In this document: positions 35,681 through 47,391 of the stretch, piece by piece | Layout: each line of letters begins with the position of its first letter | Numbering within the stretch: position 1 is the first letter of the stretch | Source of the DNA: Cerrena zonata | Lineage: Eukaryota > Basidiomycota > Agaricomycetes > Polyporales > Cerrenaceae | Direction of reading: 5' to 3' | Assembly (NCBI GenBank): GCA_038087015.1 | Contig: JASBNA010000012.1 | Span: 744,001 to 808,000 of the forward strand | DNA length: 64,000 nucleotides | Program-made: the position numbers and the translations under genes | The notes under the pieces: model-generated | The model's input: only the letters and a program-made list of their open reading frames with translations | Told to the model about the DNA's origin: nothing | Database searches by the model: none

Positions 35681-35956
35681 GGGCCCCAAGTTCTACCCTC
35701 TTCTTGGTCCACCTTAAACTTTAGAAAAGATGCAGGTGATTCGTGTAGTCGGCAGGAATATGTAGCAGTACAGAATGTCACGTCCCTTTACTCAAATATG
35801 TTTGTATTAAAATGCCACTGAGTACGTTACATCGTAAAACATGAAAAGGGGAAACCCCCGGATGACCTATATGAAAGGAGGAAATGTCCAGACGTCTGTA
35901 TGGAAATGCGAGCAAGTCTGTATATGTATGGCGTATAACTACGATTAGCGAGTCTC

Positions 35957-38204
35957 TCACTCCCAATACCTCGGTACTTTAGCATCCTGTCCTTCTTCAC
36001 CAGCCACCTCCAGGAAGTCCGATGGTCGTTCTCGCTTCAAATTTCTTCTCCGGTTGTTCAAGGGTAGTCTTTGATACGCTGAGTCTTGTCCAGCAGGTTG
36101 CTGATTTGAGAATGGATTGGTTCCCCACTGTCCTTGAGGTCCTGGCATCTGTCCGGGTCCGCCCATCATACCCGGAACGCCTACGCCCATCCCACCATCG
36201 ACTCCAAACATTCCAGGACCTCCCGGTACGGGCATATTCATACCATTCATGTTGTTCATGTTGTTCATGTTCATCGCGCTCATCGCAGCAGCAGTCCCGG
36301 CCTGGATTAACGCAGAAGCCATTTGGGCCTGTTGCAACTCCATTTGCAGTTGCGCGTGCTTCATTTCTGTCTGTTGACGGACAGGGCATCGGCAATGTTG
36401 GATTGTTGAGCATGACGGAGACTTGGTTGATTTGAGCCTGAATAGCAGGGATAGAATCAGCAGCCATGTGTAGCGCGTCCATGTCAGCGTTGGCTCCGGG
36501 TTGGTGTTCGGTGTAGAAAGTGTCGTCCGAAGGAATCGGTTCTATCGGGGTTTCTGGTTGCTGAAGAAGAATGGATGATCAGACAAGCAGCTAATATAAG
36601 TCAACTTCAAAAAGCGAACCTTCTCTTCGGGCTTCGAAGGTCCTGGTACACTTGTGTTCCCCTCTTCTTCATTCTTCGCACCATCGGCTCCCGCCACCAC
36701 ACCTCCTTTCTCGATTTCCCTCTCGATGTACTCTCCTACCTTCGCTCGCATTGCTTTCTCTGGAATCAACTTATCCAGACTCTGGATCTTAGCGCTGCAA
36801 CTCGGGCACACGAAGTCTCTTTCCAATAAGTGGGTTTGAATGCACTCTTCGCAATAGACAGTACCACAGCACGGAGTCTTGACGGGGTCTTTGAGGAGTT
36901 TGTTGTCAATTGTACATATGAGTGAGGTATCGGTTGGTTTGCGTTCGCGAATATCTGCTTCGGATAGGTTTTTCGGGCGAGTGACTTGCTTAACCTGTTT
37001 GTGCCATGACGCTCTGGAATGAAACAGTAAGTAGGTTACGTGGAGAAGCATAGTCAGATGACCAGACTTACACATCGGGCTGAGCGACGACATAACCACC
37101 TTCAGGCGTGACCATGACACCTGCGCCAATGGGCCCGGTATTGGGACTCTCAACAGCCTTGAGGAAACTTCGAGGGATACCAGTTGTTCGCTTGATTCGT
37201 GGTCGGTTATCGTAATCGCGATCATTGTTCGTCGGACAATCTTGAATCCAGTGACCTTGCCAAAGCATGAGGGATTAGAGAACGACATCGTGTAATTTAA
37301 TAGCTTCCAACCTTTCTGTCCACACCGGTAGCACACATAGCTCGGTGGGAGTGGTCTATCGGGCTGCCGGTGTGGTGCAGCACCTCGACCACGTCCTGGA
37401 GCACCACCCCGAGAGTTGTTGTAAATAGGTGTTTGACTAAAGGATATTCACAACAACCGAATATTGAAACAGAAAAGGATAACAAAAATCAAGTTCATTA
37501 GAAAAGGTTGAACTACTACTAGGACAATGAAAGCCGCTTGGGGGCGATACTAACTGAGACATCTTTTCCTGGGTTTCCTCCCAGTTAGCAGCAGACGCCT
37601 GGAACATAGCAGCCATGGCGGCTGCTTCGTCGCCCGCGGTGACATTAGACTTGATGGCAGGCTGTGAAATAATGTTAATATTGCTCAGGTATAAACATTA
37701 CTATTCGTCGTACCGCCGAAGGTTTGGGAGCGGTATTGGAGGCTTCATCTTTACCATCGAACCGTTTGCTCATATGGCCTCTATGCCACGAGTATGATCC
37801 GCTAGGGCCAGCAGCAGATCTGTTAGTAGCCTGGTCTGTTCCACCTGAAGTAGAACTACCGCTGCCACTCAGATACATAGCAGCCTTGCCTTTTCCAGGT
37901 CGTACGAATACACGTTTAACGATGACTGACGATGCACGCGGTACGACAATAGAATCATCTCTGTATTCTGAAAAGCATAATGATGTGTACACAACTGTTC
38001 CGGTGATTAGGACAGTGAAAGTAACGACGTACCTTCATTGGAAGAACGGTCGAAAATCGCCAAGTCAAAGTCATTAGCCTTACCAAGGTTGTTGGCGATA
38101 ATGATCTCTTTTTTCAAGTCAAACAACGAGATACCAGTTCCGTCAAATGTCACTCTTGACTCGTCCCTCTGTGACTTGAATTTGTAAAACACCGAAGACG
38201 CCAT
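35957..38204 (-). CDS. MPE1: Mpe1/RBBP6-type mRNA 3'-end processing factor
   Basis: Domains in order: ubiquitin-like DWNN domain (MASSVFYKFKSQ through IVKRVFVRPGKGKAAMYL); a CCHC zinc knuckle (CYRCGQKGHWIQDC); the motif IKRTTGIPRSFLKAVE; and a RING/U-box-like module (CTIDNKLLKDPVKTPCCG, YCEEC, CPSC). A Met/Gly/Asn-rich stretch precedes the tail NNRRRNLKRERPSDFLEVAG. In yeast Mpe1 is a subunit of the cleavage and polyadenylation factor in the nucleus. One anomaly: between NPTLPMP and RQQTEMKHAQ the frame shifts by one base near 36383. Skipping one base restores a family-like sequence. The only intron that would fix it (52 bp ending in cag) has a poor gtctcc donor. Since the gene is normally essential, a sequencing or assembly indel is a serious possibility. 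Confidence 0.9.
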
Positions 38205-38699
38205 TGAGATCCCAAAGACTTAGTACAGAAGTCAGCTAGCACCTAGGCAGTTGTTTATGAATATGAATTCTGGGATAAAAGAGGATGGTGGTGGTAAGAA
38301 AGAATGAACTTGACGCAGACTATCCAGGCCAGGCCAGCTTAAGCTGTTGAGCGCTTATATGGGTCCCTTCCAAACATGGTAACTTTTTATTCAGACAAAA
38401 ACGATCTCACCATTTAAGCGAAGTCGTTACCTATACAAGATGACAAACATTCAGGCTATAAAGCCTCAGACTCTTAAATTCATGTACAGTGGTATCCCTA
38501 TCCCCGACACATGGGACGTTATGTCTTTCCCGTCACAATTGTGAAATAGCTTTCATGGTGGTTCCTGTTATGAAAAAAGGGCTCACCGACTCGGAACCTA
38601 TCGCTCTATCCATTACAACCCGTCTAAGGCAAACAAATGAAACATGATACTGGAACGCATGAGATACTGGAAGAGAACAAACGAAACGAGTATATTCTC
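38205..38699. other. Intergenic, 0.5 kb
   Basis: Between tandem minus-strand genes: the MPE1 promoter and the 3' region of YVC1. Nothing else recognised. Confidence 0.55.
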
Positions 38700-41600
38700 C
38701 TAACTGAGCTTACTCGCCATCCTAACCAGCAGGTCTTCCATCCTTCTCTGTGCCTCCTCCATTCTCTCCAACCTGGCATGAACTGTCGCATCTGGATCCT
38801 CCTCAAGTTGACGGAATGACATAGGTTCAGGAGATGCATGGTGTTCTCCGTGCTCATCCGGACTCTCACTCAGTGGCTGAGGAGCCAAACCAAGCCTGTT
38901 CTGTGCGTTAGCACCGGCGAGAGGGGGTCTTCGGTTAGTTGGGGATGCAGGTTCTACGTGGTGGTGCGGATGGAGCTGATGGTGTTGTACAGCTGCAGAT
39001 AAAGCCGATGGTGCACGGTGGAGAGCGGCTGCTGCTGCCATAGAAGAGAGCCTTCTATGTCGTGTGGCAGGTCCATAGCTCACTGGTGGCGGCGCATTAC
39101 TAGATTCCCCAGAAGTACCGGCCTCACCGGCCAAAGGGAAATTGGGTTGATGATGAGTCTCAACGAAAGAGGGGAAAGGCGCGAGGGCTTGCTTCAGGGG
39201 GCTACCTATTCCTTGAGGTACCATGTCCAGACCGCTTGCGACGATGGAAGTAAGGCGTTGACGAGGATGCAAGGGGTTGAGTGCAGGGCCCGGTTGTGGG
39301 ATTGAAGGTTCGCCTTCGTATTTCCTGGGTGACGAGGAAGTTGACCTTGCTAACGGCTGAGCTTGAAGTTGACCATGAGATTGGCTTCGGCTGCTTGACC
39401 CAGAGACATGACGTTTCGACATCGTTGACTGTCGACGTTGACGGATCATGTCAATTGGTGGAACGGGCCCAGCATCCTGTGTATCCAGGGCACTTTCTTC
39501 TTCAAACTCATCTTCTATTTCGAAGATCTGAATCAAAAAAGTATGGTTAAGGGATATCTGCATAAAGAAGGCGAAGTGCCTACCGCTTCAATATCCGCGT
39601 CAGATCCAGACATCAAACCTTCGAAGAGTGCTGTGAAGTTGGGTCAGAAAGTAGCAGAATTGCCAAATGGATCAATCGAGACATACTCAAACGTTTCAAC
39701 GACCTTGGCAACGTATCAAAGACCTTTTCAGCCGCAGCAGAAACAGTCTCATAAAAAGTGATAGATCCAGCTCGTTTAGCCTGGCGTTCGTACCATGCAA
39801 TACAAAGTAGGATCGGGAAGCTCGTAGCACTAAGAGGAAATGTCAGACATTGCACGCTAAGCGAAAAGTGCGAGCCTACCGGATCATAAAAACGTTGACC
39901 TTGTGGAACCAACGAGGCGATAGGATATAGCTGGCAGGTAACATGATACATAATGCAATGAGGTTGATCGGAGGTTGGTAAGAGAAAAGGAAGTCTGCCT
40001 TGACACCCTCGAGGGTAGAGACAGCGCGGCGAAACATGACCTGAGAATGATATCTGATTTAGCATCGTAGGGAAAGACGAATTCAAGAAACTTACCTCAG
40101 CAGCTGCGTCATCGCTAATCGTAGAAAACGTGTGTGAAAGTATCTACAACAGAAATATTACACATATGAAGGAAAAGAATAGACCGTATATACTTACAGA
40201 TACGAGAACTAGAGGTGGATAGTGTCAGCCCGCGTCCAAAGAAAATATGAATATGAACGCACCAGTCAAAAGTAGGGTATTGCTCAAGCAGGCATACGTG
40301 ATCATCATGACAGGTCCAAAAATAGGATGGAAGGCAGCTAACGAAAAGGTGAGGGTTGACATCATACTTGCCATAAGCTCCACGTACAAGCATTTTGAAA
40401 TCCACTTGCATCGAGTCCAAACCAGATGTCAAGCATCCACCACGCGATCTCTCCTGTGGTATAACCGGCTCCCGTACGACTCAAACTATCAATGTTGTTA
40501 GCGGTCGTATTTTGGAAGATAGTACATGTAGGACTTACGTCCATAGGGCATAGAAGAATCCACCGAAACAAAATGCGGCGATCAACATTAACAAAACGAA
40601 CTGTGTGATCATGGCGCGAAGTGATAGGACCATCAAATTATTTTTCAGAGTAACGAATGCCAATCTGCGTTATGTCTTCAGAATGGCGATAAGACAGGGT
40701 ATGGGGAAATTCATACCGAGGGAACATGAGTACAGCAATAAGCGCGAGGACGTCGATACCGGCATCGCTAACAGCAATTTCTAACATTGAGTATAAGTAA
40801 CTCTGTATCAGAGCGATGTCATAAGTGAAGCACTCACTATGATAGACAACACCGTATATTCTCATTAGTGCGTATGCACAATAAAGTGTCACTATTATTA
40901 GTAGTCAGTAAGGGGAGTGTAGGACTGGATATTACGAATCATACCGAAAGCTAAGTCGAAACCGTTCTGTACAGCAGGTTATGTCAATATTTATACGTTT
41001 TTGAGATTTGAGGCTACTTACCCATGTACCCTTGAAGTAGACTGTGTATGAAGAGAGTCAAAAACAGAATTTTCATGGAGACATTACTAGGGCATGAAAT
41101 ACCTTTGATTCCGTGTTCCTGCATCGCAGCTACTTTTTCCAGCGTGAAACCAAGTGCATACACCATGAATATCGTTTCGGGAACATTGACCCGATCTCGT
41201 TCATTAAACTCAAGCGCGACGACAAACAAGATGAACAATATCAAGAAACTATGAAATGAAGTTAATGCTGTTGCAGATGAATGATGGCTCAGAAACTTAC
41301 TTAGAGTATTCAAGAACAGATCGGACGGCGGGGACTTTGAGTCTATAGTGATCCAGAAGCGGGGCTCTATGTGGGTCGTAAAAATGGATTGGAGTACGTT
41401 TGTACGTCTACATACTAGTTTCAGTGCGGGTTGTAATAAAGAAACGTGGGGGTCACTAACGTCGGATAAGATGGATCGAGTACTTTCTGCTTGATACACA
41501 ATCTTCCCGCTGCCAAAGAAGGGTCAGTATAGTCATGAGTCAAATCAATAAGAAACGTACACCCAGATTCCATCAATAACCTTTTGGCACGCGGAACTCT

Positions 41601-42326
41601 TGATGAATCTTTTGGCCTGACTGATGATAGCGATTTCAAGGGCGTTTCCGACTCTTTCTTCAACATCATCCCGTTCTTCCCGGATACGTTCCATAAGAGT
41701 AGGGTCTGCACCAGAGTATACAGGCCAACTAGTCGTAAGCACCAAGGCCAGTTCAAGCATATTACTCGCATGTTCCTTCAGGAGCTTCGTTGCCAGAAAT
41801 TCACATAGGGCTGCGCGGGAGCGGGACAATGAGGAGGTCGTGAGGTTTCGGTCTCGTAAAAAGTAGGCGCGGTTGATAAGCAGACAGAAGATTATAGAGA
41901 GATTGCCTTGACGTTGAAGTATGATATACTTCTCCTCGAGGGGGCGAACAATGGTGTAAGGTGACATCGGGCACATCAGCGAGCTAATGGCACTTTTTAG
42001 CAATGAGTTGGATAGCTTGCATTGATAGTCTTACCGTCTCATAACTCAATGGTGTATCTGTGATATGTTCTTAGCGTCCGTTTGTAACATGAGGCGAAGA
42101 AAGACGCACCGATGTATTCCTAGCAACAATAGTCTTGGTCAATGAAACATACACATAAGGAGGTGAAGTGAACGTTACAATAGCGTCCTGCAATGTTCAT
42201 GAGCTGCAATATTCATGGAAAGTAATCTGATACAAACGCACATGGCGGATCATCTGAATGATAGGGGTATACTTCCGTCGCGTCCAGATTGCGACGCAAC
42301 AACGGTTGTCGTTCTCTGTCCGACAT
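38700..42326 (-). CDS. YVC1: Vacuolar TRP-like cation channel, Yvc1 type
   Basis: Many-exon gene starting MSDRERQPLLRRNLDATEVY. An N-terminal helical part includes YFLRDRNLTTSSLSRSRAAL and NALEIAIISQAKRFIKSSAC, then TPIHFYDPHRAPLLDHYRLK. Membrane spans follow (FLILFILFVVALEFNERDRV, MVYALGFTLEKVAAMQEHGI, YALMRIYGVVYH, LALIAVLMFPRLAFVTLKNN, MITQFVLLMLIAAFCFGGFF). The pore region lies near YALWTLSRTGAGYTTGEIAW with WFGLDASGF, then FGPVMMITYACLSNTLLLT. The cytosolic tail is acidic (FEIEDEFEEESALDTQDAGP), then Ser/His/Pro-rich and disordered, ending MASKLS. In yeast Yvc1 releases Ca2+ from the vacuole on stretch, osmotic shock or Ca2+. Family and domain order are clear; exon borders and total length are approximate. 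Divergent from ERG4. Confidence 0.9.
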
Positions 42327-43990
42327 GATCTACTTTGCTTTGAGCTGTCTTGATAATCGTAAAGGTCGTAAAGAAGCTGAGAGCATGAGCCCGTCGACAA
42401 GGGTGGTGGTGGAAAGTGATGAACGTTGGTACTTACTGCAAATGTTGTGAACCCCTGACCTCATGCGGTGATCGTACTGATGAGGTACCCATTTGGTACA
42501 AACTTAGGCACCAGTGACGAATGGTGATGTAACAACGTTCCTTCCTACCACCACGATCATCTCTTATGTATGGTCTTTCAAATGATGTCTTCTACTAATA
42601 TGTTTTTTTCAGTGTAACAGATATGACGGCTCTCGCAGTGGTTCGAATCTCTTGCTACCATGATGGCGTTCGCAGGGCCACCGGAAAGAAACAGACGAAA
42701 ACCAGAAGGACGTGTATACTTTGTATACTAGACTTTCAAGTTTTCGTTATTTGAAAGTGAGTACTATAGACACTAATCATCATTTTCAAAAGAAACATGT
42801 GTGGAACGTCGACGCGTTGACATTATGGTAAAGTATTCTCAGATATACCGACGGACGGACACCTACTTTCGACGAACGGCGATCCAGTGTTGGCTGCAGC
42901 CTAAGTTAGAAAATTCAAGGATGTTTCTGCATTTTTGACCAAAGAGCAGGATGTGCTGGAAAGAGGCATCTGTTTGACGTCCAAGTTTTGGAGAGCAAGC
43001 CATCACCGGACTTCAGGCAGGCCTTACTACCAATAGCTACGAGGGCTCTCTGACTACTATTATTACCGAAAGGTCTGACCATCCTTCACAAACCCGCTTC
43101 TTCTATCTCTGCCAAGTAATCTGTCACGCATCCACTCTTTCTCAGTTTCAGTTAGTCTAGTCTTACGCTCTTGAAGCAATCTCGAACTTGACAAGTCTAT
43201 ACCCTCCCTATTTCACACTCAGCATTACTCGTCTGTGATCGTATCTGTGCTGTTCAGCCTCTCGATACTATCTGTCTTATTCAGAAGGCTCAATTCAATG
43301 TCCGAGAAGTGCTCTTACGATGCAGGCTCCATCGGGGCTCCTCGGACAATACCACTTCGTCAAATATACCGCCCCGGGGAAGCAATAATTAGTACTGGAT
43401 GAGTGGATGTTTTATGATGATATGTACGATGTCTTGGGAAGCGTACAGATGCGCGGTGGATATACACTAGCGTCCTGTCTTTCTCTTTTAGATTTCTCCT
43501 CCCTTTCTCTATTCGTACCTATACCTTTTGAGAGCTCGCTCTGTCGTTTTACTTTCGAAAACTATGTTGGTATCTAATTATGGGCTATAAACCCCATAAA
43601 CCCCATGCAATGCTGCCTAGATGGTTTTACTGAAACCGATTTATGGCCATGATGTCAATCATGACGCACGTGTACTGGGTTTGTGATCCCGCTGGGTTGA
43701 CGAGAGCCAAGTTTTTTGCTACTTATTACATCTTGCTCTTCTCCTCAACTTCCCATGCACTTATTCTGAGCTACCGTATGTGTGGATTCCCCCATATCAT
43801 TGAACGACTGCACCTTCCATTCCGGACAAGATCGAAAGCGAACAGTGTGTAAGCGAGAGGAGGCGAGAGCGCTGAAACTTAGTTCATTAATGGAAAAAGC
43901 GACTTCGATCTTCGTCAGCAAGCTTACGTTGAACTATTTAAAACATGAAGAAATGACACAGTCGTACGAGGATCTTTCCACCACCCACCC
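42327..43990. promoter_or_regulatory. Divergent intergenic region YVC1 / ERG4, 1.66 kb
   Basis: It holds both promoters. Pyrimidine-rich stretches (about 43480-43560) and several small upstream ORFs (for example 43643-43852) precede the ERG4 start, so the leader may be long. A ggttcgaatc word near 42642 does not fold into a tRNA. No gene seen. Confidence 0.5.
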
Positions 43991-45898
43991 ATGGCTACAA
44001 AATCGTCTACGACCGTCCTCCAAGATGGGTTACGGCAGCGCCCTATCAATGGACACTCTAAAATTGCGCTGGTCACGCCTACTGATGAGGGTAAGAAGAT
44101 AGACCAAAAACTTGACCAACATCTCGAGTGAGTTTGTTTCGCTGTCCGCTTCAAAACTTTTCTTGACATCTTTGTGGCTTAGGTATGAGTTTGGTGGACC
44201 ATTTGGTGTTGTCGCTATCATGACAGGATTCCCAATCCTGATGTATTACCTCTGGATTTGCTTGGTTTACTATGACGGACAACTGGTACTCCCGAAATCA
44301 GCCGATGACATTCAACCTTTCTTGGGGCGTATGTGGGAGCACGTTTGCGAGGTATGTAACCTTCAATTCCAGTTTTAACGCGTCATTGACCGTGTTTTTA
44401 GGGTGCCTCACCAAACCTCTACGCGTGGAAAGTCTACACAGGTCTCATCGTCTACCAACTGTTCCTTGCATGGGTTGTACCCGGTTACATGCAAGAAGGT
44501 CTTCCCGTTCCTTCTCTTGGCTATAAAACCCTTATGTATAAGTGCAACGCTATTGGCTGCATCTATATTACCTGGATCACCGCCTTCCTCCTCCATTATA
44601 CCGGCGTCTTCCGACTCACTTCTATCATTGACAACTTTGGACACCTCATGTCTGTGGCTATGATCTGGGGTTTTGGTGTGACGCTCTCCATGTACATCAT
44701 CACTGTCGCTTTTGGAAAACCGATTAGGATGTCGGGCAATCTCATCTATGACATTTTCATGGGTGCTTGCTTGAATCCTCGTATCGGCCCTATTGACCTC
44801 AAGATGTGGTTGGAAGTCAGGATTCCTTGGGTGATTGTATTCATGGTTTCGGTTTCTGGTGCTTGCAAGCAATACGAGACTTACGGCTATGTAACACCTG
44901 TAAGTCTCGTTTCAAGTCAATGTCGTAGGAGCAATATTCATGACATTTCTAGAATATGGCTTTTATGTGCTTGGCTACCTGGCTCTACCTCAACGCTTGT
45001 GGAAAAGGTGAAGAATGTATTCCTCAGACCTGGGATATGTTCCACGAGAAGTAGGATTATTTTTCCTCTGTTATTTATCCTTTTTTGCTTAATTTTAATT
45101 TCTAGATGGGGTTTCCTTGTCATTTTCTGGAACTTCGCCGGAGTCCCCTTCGTAAGTCTCAACCTCAACATTTATGGTTTTTGTCCGTCTGACTGGTTTT
45201 GTTTATAGTCATACATCTACTCTGTGGTCTATATGGCCTCGAATCACCCTTCCAAGTACGAGTTCTCTACTCCTGTTTATGTACTGCTCTTCGGCACACT
45301 TTTATCGGCCTACTACATGTATGTCATATTCACCTGATCCTTTTTCATTCATGGGGTATCTGATTTGCTTGACTTACAATAGTTGGGACACTTCTATGTC
45401 ACAAAAGAGTCGCTTCAAAATGCAGACCCAAGGCGTCTTCACATATCGCAAGACCTTCCCCCAACTTCCCGGTGGTACCATCGAGAACCCCAAGTTCATC
45501 CAGACTGCTCATGGAAACAGACTATTGATCGACGGCTGGTGGGCATGGTCTCGCAAGCCCGTATGTTCTTTGTCACAGTCCGTGCTACCTCTTTCAAACG
45601 CTGATTGGCTCTTTTGGATTCACAGAACTACGTCGCTGATTGGACAATGTCCTTCACTTGGGGTCTTTGTATCGGCGCAGCCACACCGATCCCGTACTTT
45701 TACTCCGTCTTCTTCATCGTTGTACTCATACACCGTTGTGGACGTGACTTTGAGCGGTATGTCCTTCCCATTTAACTTTGTGCTGTGGACTGGTTTCTGA
45801 CGTATACATTGTACGATAGATGTGCTGTCAAATACGGAAAAGACTGGGAACGATACTGCGAAATCGTTCCATACAAGTTCATTCCCTACGTCTATTAA
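43991..45898 (+). CDS. ERG4: Sterol C-24(28) reductase Erg4
   Basis: Multi-exon gene. The short cytosolic N-terminus ([17 protein letters not shown]) ends at an intron (44128-44182) before [20 protein letters not shown]. Landmarks after that: [37 protein letters not shown], a run of membrane spans, [34 protein letters not shown], then [57 protein letters not shown] and [20 protein letters not shown]. The C-terminal part is the NADPH-binding sterol reductase signature of the Erg4/Erg24 family; YEFGGP at the N-terminus and NPKFIQT point to Erg4 and not Erg24. It performs the last step to ergosterol in the ER membrane. I saw no frame problem. Confidence 0.92.
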
Positions 45899-46762
45899 GG
45901 GTCTGGCAACCTTGGTACTATATCCTTATATTCATTATGAGGACCGAGAAGGGTTGATACGAACTACCCAAGACGATTTCTGTTGCTGCAAAAGCTAGAC
46001 TTTGTATACCCTAGTCTTCATACGACATTTGATACGAGATTCTGAGATGAACTACTACGCCTCTTCGTAATATATACCTCTTGTAATATGCTTGAAACTG
46101 CTTTTCCGAGGGAAGGAATCGTGACTGAGAAAGTGTTGTACAAGGGATTGGGACGTAAGTATAATTAGTAAGCATAACATAGTCGACGATTGTATAATGA
46201 TGTGAGGACCTACGGGAATAGTTGGACATGCAAATTTGGTAGCTCGCGAAGAGACTGAGACTGAAGTCCACAACTTGAAGGATGTCATCTGGAATCTTCC
46301 TACCCTAGCCTGCTCACGCGGGTCTGAGATTCCTCAGGGCGAGCAGCCTGAGCATACGCCGATTACAGACCGTTTCAAGAATTGTAGTCTAAACTTGACT
46401 CCAGATATTCCGGAACCATTTCAGCGTTTTGAATGATGCTTTGTACCGTCGTGCGTAAGCTACCGTCCTTGAAGAGTTGGAGCTAGCTCATATTAAGGTC
46501 AAGATTAAGGGTTTATTTCGTGCACCTACACAACTAGAACCATCATTATATGATCCCATGTTACAATACGTTGTGAGAGGTAGTATTATAGATTATATCA
46601 GTATGCCCAAATGGTTGAAAGAGGATCCAGAAAGTATCAAAAGAACGGCTTGAGAGCACAAATATCCAAATAACCTGAAACCCGTACCAATATCAAAGTA
46701 CAAATCGCTCAGGACATTATTCCCTGCGACCAATTGGAGGAGGTACTACTAGTAGGGATCGT
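45899..46762. other. Intergenic, 0.86 kb
   Basis: Between the convergent 3' ends of ERG4 and the first small-family gene. A 66-codon ORF at 46236-46436 has no support. Nothing else seen. Confidence 0.5.
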
Positions 46763-47391
46763 TCAAGCATGTGTGAACGCTCCACCGACCCAGATTTGTA
46801 CTTTGCGTTTCGTAAGGCGGAATGCTTCTCGAAGGTGATACGAGACGGTGCCTAAACGACGTGAGAGGCGATGCGACTTGAGCCCAGAGACGAAGAGTGA
46901 GTAGGGCCCGAATGGACGTTCGATCGGATCTGGACGTACTGCAGATGTGAGACCAGCTCTAAACAGACGGCTATAGCCCTCGAGGCTAGCTTCACTTGCA
47001 ACGTCCGGAAACATAAAGTCCGATGTTATTGTATACGAAAACGAGAGTGCCTGCATCGACCAGATCTTCTTTGGTAAGAATTCGCTAGTAGAAGGGGCTA
47101 GTTGGAACTTACGGGCGAAATGGGACGTCTAGGGAGGTCATCGTCAACTTGAAAAGCCCATCGGTTCAAGCTGGGACCCTATAAGCAACAATAAGCAATC
47201 TATCACCAATTTTATAGCAACTTTCGAAAGTTACAAACCTGAAGGTGGTAGAGAACCTCGAAGTCCTCAGGCGAGACGATATAACGCGCAATGGAAGGTC
47301 CAAAGTAATGCACATCATAATCGTAGTCATAGTCAGTGGATCCATACAGCTCAAGAGGATGAATTTGTTGCTCTGGGATCATGTCTCGCAT
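46763..47391 (-). CDS. DYD-family small protein, copy 1 (most diverged)
   Basis: Four exons (47239-47391, 47113-47178, 46940-47050, 46763-46876) give 147 codons. Exon 1 is 153 bp as in the three other copies and encodes MRDMIPEQQIHPLELY, then DYDYDYDVHYFGPS and ARYIVSPEDFEVL. Exon 2 gives GPSLNRWAFQVDDDLPRRPI. Exon 3 gives LSFSYTITSDFMFPDVASEA. Exon 4 gives SHRLSRRLGTVSYHLREAF followed by a basic stretch and a C-terminus (QIWVGGAFTHA) longer than in the other copies. The last intron could be retained, because the frame stays open through it. No signal peptide or membrane span; acidic aromatic N-terminus, basic helical C-terminus. Family name coined here; function unknown. An AT-rich tttaaata element lies 80 bp upstream of the start. 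Confidence 0.7.

Noticed and set aside
35997..36482. Alternative frame through the 3' end of MPE1 as a separate protein
   Set aside because: It is the out-of-frame shadow of the Met/Gly-rich tail; the other frame gives the conserved Mpe1 ending.
42600..42680. ggttcgaatc word suggesting a tRNA T-arm
   Set aside because: The flanking bases do not form a T stem, and no anticodon or acceptor stem could be found upstream.
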